Assembly: GCF_003286085.1 (NCBI RefSeq)
Contig: NW_020825288.1
Location: 5,208,001-5,272,000, forward strand
Reading direction: 5' to 3'
From: Drosophila persimilis
Taxonomy: Eukaryota > Arthropoda > Insecta > Diptera > Drosophilidae
Length of the DNA stretch: 64,000 nucleotides
Numbering within the stretch: the stretch's first letter is position 1; each line of letters starts with the position of its first letter. Made by a program: the position numbers and the translations under genes. Below the pieces are notes generated by a model that was not told the DNA's origin, did no database searches, and saw nothing but the letters and a program-made list of their open reading frames with translations. Below, piece after piece: positions 47,001 to 59,000 of this stretch.

Positions 47001-50000
47001 TCTTTCCCTTTGTACTGTACCCTAAAAGTTGAGTAAATCAAAAACCTCTATCCCTATATCCCCTGTTGGACAGTGTATGCTATCATAGTGGCGCATACGA
47101 GTAGAACGGCAACCATTGAGAAATCGCATGTGCGAGAGCCAAACGAATTTTACGCTTTGTTGCACTTTCTGATAATAAATCATAGAAAATAATTCGCAGA
47201 CAAATGGCTTGGATTGCCTTGGGTTGGGTGCCTAGATGGGGACACACACACACACAGGCGTACAGTCGGGGGACTTTTGGGTAATAATTCAAATTTCTTT
47301 GCACTGTCAACCGGACGGCCCTCCGTTCGTGTGGGGCCTGACTGCGTGGCGCTTGATTTCAATTGAATTGAAAATCTGAATGCGAATTTGGTGTCAGTTT
47401 TGTCATTAACACAAATGAAACATTCTTTGGGCTTTAGTCAGGAGTGCACGGCATGTGTGACATTATGGCATTATGGACGTCATTTCGCTTGGCAAACTAT
47501 CAAGAATAAAAGGTCTCTCTCGGCGCTTCCAGATTGTGATTGAGATTGAAGCTCTGCTGAACATCAATGTCCACACAGAGTATCGGTAAGGTAATTGCTG
47601 TCTTTTGTCTGTCCGGGGGATTTACCTTGATGTGTTATAATTGAAAACGATGATTTGAAATTCAATGGCAGAAAATCACAACCATTTATGCCCTCGTTCT
47701 GCGGTATGCTCGTTTCATTGAAGTACACGTGTATCCGTTCCGGATGATCGAACTCGGAGACGGTCACTTTGTAGTATTGCGGTCGGAAGAAGTAGGAGTG
47801 GTCTGCCCAGGTGGCTAGCGGCGCTGCTGCTTTCTCCGACAACCAACTGAAGTGCATTTTTCCGTAATTCGATTAATTTTTTTAGAGTTTCAATTGGGAA
47901 ACCACACACAAAATCGATAATCGATAATCGCACGCACGTCCGATGTTTTATATTGAAATAAAGACACTTAAAATTTAGAACAATTTAATTTAACAACGAA
48001 AGAACTGCTTGTTTTTACTCTGGTCCAGGCGGTTCTAGGTCCAGCAGCAAGGATATGCCTCAATACCCGAAACTCAAACTCAACAAAAAGGAATCAATGT
48101 GGCACAGGCATGTCCTTGCTGACCAGAACCGGAACCAGAACCAGAACAGAGGACACTCAAGATGGGAATTTCAAATGGTACAGATCGGACACTCACACTT
48201 TTGGCAAATCGAACTACGAATTGGTTATATAATTGTTAAATATTGTAAAATCTTAATGGCTCTCTGTAAATGTAAATGTCTTTTGGCTGAATGTCCTGCA
48301 CTGGCCGGGAGAGACAGAGTAAGAGAGAGTGAGAGTGAGAGGAGAGGAGGGTCCTTAACCGGTAGTAATCGATTGCAATGCACTTGAATTATTCTTGCTT
48401 AATTATTTGATGTTTTTTTTTGTATGTCATTTGGTTGCGAACGTTTTATTTTGTTAATTGCGAGCGACGGTTTCTAGGTCCACGCGTCTCCACGTCCCGA
48501 TTTCGAGTGAGCATCGACAGTTCCAAATCGAAATTAAGGCCAAAATATAAAATCACATCGGCTCCTACCCGCAAAGATGCGCCTGCTGCTGTGGGCCAGA
48601 AGCAGCGCAGCAGCAGCAGCACACATACACTCTCAGACACAGTGGTGGATTCTCGAAAGTATGGCCGCCATCATAAGGCTAGCCCCGAGCCAATGAACGG
48701 CATATAAAAGATAAAAAGATGGAAAATTGGAAATATTTGCTGTGCGGACCGAATCTATGATTCCCCCGCCAAGAGGTTGTCACTGTGTGAGTGTGTCTCT
48801 GGTATGTATGCATATAATTTCTATATACTGGCAATAACATAAACCGCATACTGGTATTGGTATGAGATTCAAACAGTTGCCATTTCGAATTTTTCGAACA
48901 ACGAAAGGTGCAAATCGGACTTCGGGTCAAAAGCATATTACACATAGATAGAGATTCTGAGATTTAGAGATTCTTTGCCGGGGAGATTGAGATTCCATGT
49001 GTGCGTAGAATGATCGTCAGGGCAGTCACAAATTTATTACTTATTGCAGCAAAAATGACAGGGAATTTATTAATATTTTACCATTAAAGAGACGGCGAAA
49101 ATGTTTAAAAATAAAACGAACAAACATATAGATAATTCTATATTTTATTTTATTGGCGTGAAAGCACAGATATTCGACCATAAAACCGATAGAACACAAA
49201 TACAGTCTGCGCTGGTATGCCAAAAATGTTTTAATCATTTTGTTCCTACATACTATATCTATATCCACATGTATCTATATCTATATCTGTATTATATCAT
49301 TTTAATCGATTTCCCCAGAGTTGCTAGGTTGGAAAATATTGTGTCCACAACGCACTTTTTCCCCCCAAAAAATGTACTTATGCAATGAATTCTGGCAATT
49401 GGAAATCAATTTGCTGCCATTGAGAATGTGAATCGTGTGCCCCAATGGATGCGACACCGCTCTCTAGCAATCGAATGGGATCTGGGATCTCTTCTATGAA
49501 TCACACAGATCGATCGATTCATGACAAATCCAAATGTACATGAGAAAATGCAAATATTTAAGTGGAAATTAATTTTGTTTTTGATAGGCAAGCAAAAGGT
49601 CTCTAGCTTTTCTACAAGCACAAAGGCAGCGTTCTTAAGGTGATAATAATTCTCAGAAAACTAAGGGTTACCTATTGAGAGCTCTCAGGGGACGACCTAC
49701 AACCTGGAATTCGTGCCAGGCGTATGAATGAGTCGATTGCTTAGCATTACTATAGATATTATGTGTCGTAAACAAGATTCGAATCTTAAAGATGAATCCC
49801 AACCTTGCGGGATAGTCCACAGTCCTGAATTATATTTATATTAGATTACGAAGTATTCTTTTTGTTAAGCCTTTATAATAGCTGTGCCCAAATGAAGATC
49901 TTCTATTAAAAAATGACCATAAAGAATTTAGTTCGAATGTATATTTTAACAGGATTAAATATGAACCCCCTTAACAAGAACTATGTATTAACTTTCTCTA

Positions 50001-53000
50001 GCATCTCGAAATACGACTCCATACAAATCCACCAACATATTGTGTTTTTTGTCTATAGCTGGCAATTATTATATATAGTTTGTGGCTCCCTCGTTTGACG
50101 GGGCAATGAAAAATCAATGCAACAAATGCGCAACAAATCTATGTCGTTTGGCCAAAACGAATCATTTACAATAAACCATCTTCAAAGCAAATGGAGCGCG
50201 ACACTGAACCAAAACCAAGACCAAAGCCACACCGCAACGCATCGCAGTGCAGCGCCACAGCTCCTCCCACAACTACCAGTGTGATGGGCGGACACTTGAC
50301 TCAGATCCATTGAGAAGATCATAGATCCGAGTGCCACCAAATGAAACGTGGCGCGCCTTCTGATCTTAATGATGATGTCTCGGCCAGGCCAACAGGAGCC
50401 AGGTCTCTCCTCCGAGTGCCTCCGGGCCGTCCACTCGGCCTAGCCATGCGACGAAAATGTTTGAATATTGCATGGAAGCGTGAAAAATCGAACAAATGTC
50501 TACGCTACTCAGTGCAGAGTATAAACAGCAGAATGCTGTTCATTGATTTGCAGCCAGAGAGTGGAAATCGCACATTAATCATTCGGGAAATGTTCATTAA
50601 ATTGTGGTCGGACACTTTGCAACCCGTAAATCGCTCCTCAGCCCCAAACATGGCCAAATAAATTTAGGTAATTACAGGCCATACATATATGCATGTTAAA
50701 TACCCAATTATTGTTCCACGAGTCACGAGTGTGCGGCCGCAGTCAATGAACGCCGCGGAATGGAAAACAAAAGAAAGCCCCGCCAAGAAATCAAGTGAAA
50801 ATATCGCATGCACAAATTGCAGCCAAAATATGAGGGCGAGACCCCCCAAACTGTCGCCACAGGCGCATTGTCTAATTAAGTTGTCGCCTGTCAACGTTTA
50901 GCCTGATAACCCGTCAGTCAGTCCGACAGTCAGTCAGTGAGCTAGCCGTCTCCGGCCCGACCCGTCATCCGTTCTGGCCTCTGTCCGGGGGGCGTTGCCA
51001 CTTGTCCATTGTGTCTCATCTAAATGCGGCGCCGCCCCGAGCACAACATTTCGATGGAAAATGCACAGATATATTCTGGTATTTATGTATATTTCTGTGT
51101 ATAAATTTTAGAGATTTACGACACCTTGGCTGGTCCCAAATATTTTGGTCTGACAATAGCCGCCCGCCCCTGTCATCATTCAGTTTTTTGGTGAGCTACA
51201 TTTTGCAATTATTAGAGATATGAGCAGCCCGCTTTAATGGCGCATAAATGTTTTTTAGATTAAACAAATAAACTGCTTTGCGAGTAGATTCTAGTTTAAT
51301 TAATTAATCTAGTTTAAAATATATGCACAAGAAACGCACAAGCATGGCGACGTATGCTTGTGCGTTTCTTGTGCGCCTTTCACAAACAATTTACTTTTCT
51401 CACGATTTGATCTTGTTTCTGTTTTGTATTTTTATACGACTCTGCACCACAGTCGACCCAAGTCTACAGTATTTTCTTTGTTATGTTTGGGGAACTGTGG
51501 GGACTGTACGCACCTGTGACGTTGCCGCCTGTTGTGGGTAGTGGCAATTTCTCAAAGGCAACACTTCGGTAGGAGGTCTCGGATTTTCCGTTGACAAGTT
51601 CACTCTGGAAAAAAAATTTCAATATGGAATTATGTTCGAAAATATTTTTTAAAATATCCCTATCGTTTCTTGAAATAATTTTCACCTTTTCGTTGTGTTT
51701 GAAATATTAGCAGTTGAAAGGCACAATTTTAAATTGTTTTAACTAGTTTAAATATAACCTGTCTGTGTTTAAATTTTAAAATATTTTCAAATATCAGAAA
51801 AGCAAAAAAAAAAAAAATTTCTACAATTTTGTTAAAAAAAAAAATAGAATAAAAAACCTTAAAAACGTGAAAAACTAAGTTATGTTTTTAGATGTTTTTT
51901 TTAGTTTAACATACAAACATTATAATTTTTTAAATTTATTCGGTGGAAAAATAATCTTCAAAAATATATTCTCTATTCTAGATGTTCATTATTTTTGTTA
52001 TTTTCATAAAAAAACTATTTTTGTATAATTTTTTTAAAGTTAAATTTAAATTAAAAGTTACTGTGTAGTACGTTTTTCCAATCCACTTACTTGAGTTGTT
52101 TTCTGAACCACTTTGGTTGTGTGCTCCTCGATGTATTCGCTGTGCGAATATTCCTCGATGCTTTCGACAGCCTGAGGTCAATGGAAATAAATTGAAAATT
52201 AGGAAGGCACAAAAATATTTCACTGGGGAAAATCCAGAACAAATAAAACAACACACACTCCCAGCCGAACAGTCGAGCAGTCGAACAGCCGAAAGTTGAT
52301 TAGTTGGCACTCGGCTGGATCGGGGCTACTTGGAGAGCCCATCATACTGGCATACTTTGCACTTGTCTTGTGAAGAGATGTGAACAAATGTTGAGGAACT
52401 GCCGCGCCTGGTCTGCTTATTATTAATACTCGGGGCCACTGATTGATATAGGAAAACTTGAAGGTGTGAAACTATGGAACACAATACACTCCTGGCACTC
52501 AATGATTGGAGAGGAAGTGGAATTGATTGATGCGGACACGATTGTGCAAAAGAATTTCCACAATTGCAGCTGTTACATAAGCACTCAATAACGAATGCCA
52601 GCCAATACGTACATATTTATATACGAGTATGTACATATGGGTATTTGTATATCGAAATCATTTCGTGCTGGCCTGGTATCCGTGGCCAAATCGGAAAAAG
52701 TCAAAGATACAAATCGCTATAAAATATTTGGGCTATTAATAAGAAAGTACGCCAATGCACGGCCAATCAATAGACCAGCAAGGAAAATCGAATCGAATCG
52801 AATCGCCAGCGGGCGGCGACAGTTGTTCCTTCGTCTTCTGCGTATAGTATTTTCCTCTATCCGCATAGTATCTACTCGTCCAAGTATGTGGCACACACAC
52901 ACGCCTGTGGAATATCCCTAGATGCCCCCTAGAGACTGTAGTCACAATCAAATCGAAATCTTTTGCACCGTTTTCTGCACCTTCCAGTTGCCGCTGCGGA

Positions 53001-56000
53001 ACGATCACACGTCGACGACGAATACAGGACAATCTCTGACTAACAATCGGTGGATCGGCTAGCTGGTGGCACTACTAGTGGCACCGCCCGTCTTGACTAG
53101 TCTCGTCTTCTTCTTGCCCCGTCTTTATGGCAGCAGAAATCAGCACAGTCCCACTTTGCGCCATATTCATTATAATTTCGTTTTCTTATTTTAATTACTT
53201 GCGAATTTTGTGTGTTGGCCGCAGCACAAATTCATTTTCATATGCACTCGCCGTGCAATACGGCGTGGCGTATACGTGATTTTGTTGCAACCTGCGGAAA
53301 GAACAGCCACACGGAACATGCTGAATCAGAATGGGTTGTCATCATGGCCCCTCCTCTATAAACAACAGTGGCGTAGACGGAAGCGTGTTTGTTGGGGTAA
53401 TTTCATGTGTCAAGTGTTAATGTTTTTCAATTTTCGGCTATACGCTATATCTAAACTATTGGTTCCCAAAATGGTAGACTTGTGAAACCTTCTGGGAGCG
53501 GAATGAAATGACAGATATTAGGAGATCCTTTCGTTCTTAAGCCTGCCCATCCTTTATAAATATATGTATGGATGACATTTCCCTACGAGTTTGTAATGCA
53601 GTCCAGGATTTCTCTTTTTTGAATGGTAAATGTTCCCCTCTTTGTCAATCCTCTGGCTACGCGTGTGATACTTTTTGTATATATTTTATATACTTAAATT
53701 CAAAATGTTATGTCGAAATTCCTCCATTGGAATGGACTCCCCTCATTTGGTTGTCCGTGCGGATTTCATAATTCAATTAATGTTTCTTCTTTTTTGGCCT
53801 AAACAACGTGTTAATTTATGTTCTATTTTTAATGTTTAAAAAGAGCTTGTCTGCTTTCATTCAACTTCGATATGTCTTGAGAGGAGAGGTGCCATAAATA
53901 GCATTTGGGGTTTTTCTTCGGCACGGTGTGGCGTGCGTCGGATCACGTAGATAATGAAGTTGCTGCTGTCAGTCTCTCCCTTAACAAAGTGGGGGAAAAT
54001 GTGGACAAAATTAATTTTACAGCCGGCTAATTGTGCATATCTGTTAAACATAAATTTTGCGCGAAAACAACAGACAACTCAATTAATCTTTGGGTTCGAC
54101 CACAGGAAATGTATTTCATTTTGGGCAATATGCCCGAAAGTGTCGGCTCGACTCTGGCCGACTCTTTCAATCCAATCCCCAATGATGTGCATTGTTGTTG
54201 GGCCCTGTCAGGTCCCATGATTCTGGCTATGTATTTATGAGGTTTCATTTCTCAACCTGTCAACATGAGCGACACGTGAATGGACTCGACACTCTACATA
54301 CTTACAATCCCCCGTTGCCCGCTCCCCGTTTCCTATTTCCCTCCCACGCTGAAAGATACAATTTTTTAAGCAAGTGCAAAGTATATGCTGCAAGTGGGGT
54401 TAGGAAAATTGTTGTTAAATTAGCAATTATTCAAAGATTAATTAATACTTTTTTGCAAAATATGTGGTGCTCAAGCGAGTGGTTCTACGAGTATTCAGTA
54501 TTTTTGTCTGGAACTGTTTTGTTTTTTTTTCTCGTGTTAAGTGCATTCAATAGTCAATTACAAAATACAATTACACAGTCAATCAATCAGTCACACACAA
54601 ACAACTTACATAGACTAAGGGCTGGCTGGCTGACAAACAAAAGAAGCATTAAACAATTGAATTGAATAATTTGTTCATTAAATGCATAATATGTAAAACA
54701 AAGCGCAATTTGCAATTTAGCATAGCAGAAATAATTTTGAGAACGAAATAATTTTCATGCAATTAATTTTAGAATTTCTTTGCGAAGAGATTTCTTTTTT
54801 TGTTTTTAAATTTTGTATTCTACTATTTTCTTTTAGGTTTTTTTTTGTTTGTTTTCTATTTTTTATTTGTTGTTGTCATGTTTTACAATGTTGCACTTAA
54901 ATCGTACTCTTTGTTTTCCTCTCTTTGCCTGGGCTTGAGCTCTCTTAATCGTATGTAAAAATTGTTTGCGTGTTTTTCTTTTCTTTCTGTTTGAGGGAAT
55001 TTTTAACAAATATATATCCAAACAATTTGCTTGGGGGTGTGGTGTGGGGCGGGGGATGCACGAACACACAAACACAAAAAAATGACTAGGACATTATGTA
55101 TACATTGATGACGTATTGTATCTATAGATCTACGAGTATATGTGACTAGAGAAACGATTCGACGATATATAGATAAACTTTATAATAATTGCTAATTTTC
55201 AACAGTTCCCAGCTTGACTAGATCTGGCTCTGGCTTTGACTGTGTCTGGTTTTAGAGTGTTTTAAATGATGTTTTGATGTTCAGGCTACCTTGATGGAGA
55301 AGCTGCCGTTGGGTATGTCTTTGCCGCCGAACTTCACATTGATGTCGTAGTCCCCGGGATCGTTCAGGGCGTACAGTATATCGAAGAAGCCGTCCTTCTC
55401 GACCACATCAATGCCCACGATTTCGCTAAATCGAAATAATCCAATCGAATGTGTTAAAGAACTTAGGCTCGTAGAGGTGGGGTGGGGGATTCTTCTTACC
55501 TGCCCTCCTTGTTGGTGATCTTACAGGTGACGGCCCCATTGCCGGCCTCCCGTGCATCCACCTTCAGGTGCGACTGACTGCCCGAGGGCTGTATCTTGGG
55601 CGCCTGCTCCACCAGCTTGCACTTCTTGGCCTCGCCGGTGGGGAATGCTTCGAGTTTGAAGGGCGAGCCCTCGATCTCCTTGTCGCCGTACTTGATGCTG
55701 CACTGATAGGTGCCGCATTCGTCGGGCACAAACGACACCACATAGGTGCCAGTGGCCACCTCCTCCAGGCGTGGCTGCATGGGCTTGCCCTTGGGATTCT
55801 TGATGGCCACATTGATGTCCGCCTGGCCGGCCTGCTTTGTGTCGATCTCGAATTCGGCGGGCAGCGAGGCGGGTGTCTTCTTCTTCTCATTGACACCCTT
55901 CACCTTGACCTTGGTGGCCTCCGACTTGGGGAAGACTGTCATCACAAATGGACTGAGTGGAGATGGAAGATTGAGATGGGGATGGGGTACGAGGCAGGGA

Positions 56001-59000
56001 TCATGATGGACTCACCTGCATGGCACCTCCACCTCGGAGAACTTCACCTGGCACGTGAGCACAGAGCCCGCCTTTGGCGGGACATAGTGGACCGCGTAAA
56101 TGCAATTGCCCTTGTCCTCGACGCGCAGATTGTCAACGGGTATGCCCTCGGAGTTGGTCAGCTTGACGGCGATGCGGCCAGGACCAGCCTCGCCCACATC
56201 CACATTGAAGAAGGTCGGCACACTCTCGCGCACCTGGCCGTGCTCGATGCCCGGCCCGTACACCTTCACCTTGCTGGGATCGACGGTCTCCTCGACGAGC
56301 ACGCGGAACGGCGAGCCGGGTATGTGCTTGTCCGCAAATCGAATGGTGATGTCGTACTCCCCCGGATCGGTGGCCAAGTAGTCCACATCGCAGCTGCCGT
56401 CGCGATTGTCCGTGCAGGTCATCTTTGCCTCGGAGGGCCCCTCAATGGCCAGCGACAGGCCGCCGTTGCCGGCGCCCTTGGTCTCCACGGTGAACTTGTT
56501 CTTCTGGTTGGTCAGACCCTTCTCCAAACCCGGGCCGTAGGCCTTGCAGCGCGCCGGATCACAGCCGCTCTTCACATTCACCACGAAGGGGGAGCCCGGC
56601 ACTGGTATGTTGTCGTACATCAGCTCAATGGTGTGGCGACCAGCCTCGAAGGGCGTGTACATGATGCGGAAGATGTCGTCGGTGGGTCCCTGGACGATCT
56701 TGCTCGGCAGCACATGGCCCATGGGATCGAAAATGGCGCAGGACAGCTTTCCAGAGTCAATGTTGCTGCCCACCTTGCTCATGTCCACCATAAAGTCTGT
56801 GGCGGCATTCATGATGACACCTGATCGGAATACAGAATTAAGGATTAGCGAGGGGCAGCAGTGGGAGGCATTGGTATCCAACATCAAGGCACAACATCAA
56901 CAAGATTACGATGCAATTAGTGTATCAAATGCGTTTAGTTATTACAAAAAAAAGAGAAAACAAACAATCAATAAGGACAACAGTAATGCAAAACGGGCGG
57001 AGGCGAGGCTTGGCGATTGCTGGGTAGTAGAGGCTTTAGATTGGAGGATTAGATTGGCGGCGGCAACACTCGGAACTGCAACTGGAACTCCTCTTCATAG
57101 CCTACCATGCGGCTGGATGCCGATGCCGCTCACTCTTGTATTCTTCAGATTCGGCACGGGCACAATCATCGGCTGGAATGGCGATCCATTGATGTGCCGA
57201 TCATTGAACGTTATGTTGACGGTATAGTCCCCGGATTCGGTGGGCAGGTAGGCCACATTGCAGGTGCCGTCTCCATTGTCACGGCAGTTTATGGCCGCCT
57301 CGCAGGGACCCTCAACGGTCACGCCCAGACCTCCTTGGCCGGCACCGCGCGTATCGATCATGAACTCCGCCGGCTGACCCACAATGCCGCGCTCTAGACC
57401 CGGGCCAAAGGCCTGCACTTTGTTGGAATCGCTGCCCGTGAGGCACTGCAGCCGGAATGGACGCGGCGTAATGGGTGTGCCGCCAAAGCAAATGCTTAAC
57501 AGATACTCCCCCAGCTGGGTGGGCGTAAAGTTTACCAGAAATCCCTCGGCTGTGGGTATTATGTGGGCCTTGACCCGATTCCCCGAGGGGCTGGTGATGG
57601 TCACCGCCAGATCCGCCTTGGGCAGCCCGTGGGTGATGATGCGGAACTGCTGCAAACTGTTCAGGGGCGCGGCTTTTGTGGGGGACGAATGAAATGACTT
57701 GGACTTAGACCATGAGGCACTCACGACGGACACTTGTATATAGAAAAGAGTCACAGAGGGAATAGGGATGGCTACTTACTGGGCTCGAGTCCGTCCACCT
57801 TGATCTTGGACACATCCACTGTCTGTTCCACGACCACCTTCTGGCCGAGGGGCACGCGCTGGCCCCCGTATGTCATGGTCGTAGTGTAGGCTCCCTTGGC
57901 TGGCGGCATAACCTCCACCGAGTAGGTGCTGTCCTCGTTATCGATGATCCTGCAGGGCACCTCGATCTTGGTCTCCTCATGGATGATCTTCACCTTCAGC
58001 TCGGCCTCACCCGCCTCCCGGGCATCCACATTGAAGTGGGTGGGGACATTGGGACGCACTCCTGGCTGCAGCCAGGGACCAAATGCCTGCACCTTGGCAG
58101 CATCCACAGGGACGCCCACGTACACACGATGCGGGGAGTTGGGCGTGGAAACGCCTCCATAGTTGACTGGAAAATCAAAAAAAATTTCATCAATAAGGAA
58201 ATAGAGAGAGCGAATGGTTGAGCTGTGACCCACCTTCCACGGTGTGTGGCACCCCCGAGATGGGCGTGTAGGTGGCCTTCTTGCTGCCATCGGGATTGCT
58301 GGCCAACTGCACGGGCAACTTTGTGCCGTAGACATCCTGCACGACAACGTCCAAGGGAGCATTGCCCGCCAGGCTCGTGTCCACATCGAAGCTGGTCGGC
58401 TGGCTGATGGTCACGCCATTCTTCTCGAGGCCCGGCCCCGAGGCCTTCACCAGCTCCGGATGGAAGTCGGTGCGTGGCAGGATCTGGGCAATGAACGGCG
58501 ACTTGGGTATGTCCTCGTTGTCGCACAGGATGTGGACGGCATACTCGCCCACGGCAGTCGGATGATACTTGACGAGTGCGGAGCCATCGCCATTGTCGTG
58601 GCACTCGATCTCCGCCTGCGAGGGGCCGGCCACAGTGAATCCGAGGGCGCCCGTCTCGCCATTGGTCTCCACCACAAAGGCGGCCGGATAGCCAATGACG
58701 CCACTGCTCAGTCCCGGCCCATAGGCCACAATGGAGGACTCCTTCTTGGGCCCGACCTTCACCTCGAACGGGGACTTGGGCACTTCCTGCCCGGCAAAGG
58801 TCACCATGATCACGTACCGCCCCTCCTTGGTGGGGTAGTAGTGGCAGTCGTAGGTGTTGCCATCGACCTTTGATTGCATGACGTTCTGGTTCATGCCCCC
58901 GGGCCCAATGACGCGCACCTCGGGCACACCCTCGCCGGCTCCCTCGGTGTGGATTTTGAAGTCGGCATCGTCCCCAACACGCACGCCCGTGGCCTGGAGG

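Larger units (their letters stand above)
44055..51513. other. Large cheerio intron (7.5 kb)
   Basis: Apart from the candidate small gene at 47.6-47.9 kb and the hairpin near 51.35 kb, no coding exon is seen. The interval should contain the promoter and untranslated first exon of the short filamin form. Candidates cannot be ranked without transcript data. CA/GT runs and AT-rich stretches are present. Confidence 0.6.

Noticed and set aside
51325..51374. Hairpin as a miRNA precursor
   Set aside because: The stem is only 21 bp and perfectly paired with an 8-base loop and no flanking lower stem, unlike typical Drosophila pre-miRNAs.
55568..56824. 418-codon open frame on the + strand
   Set aside because: It is the exact antisense of cheerio filamin exons and even runs through an intron. 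GC-rich codon use on the real strand keeps the opposite frame open.
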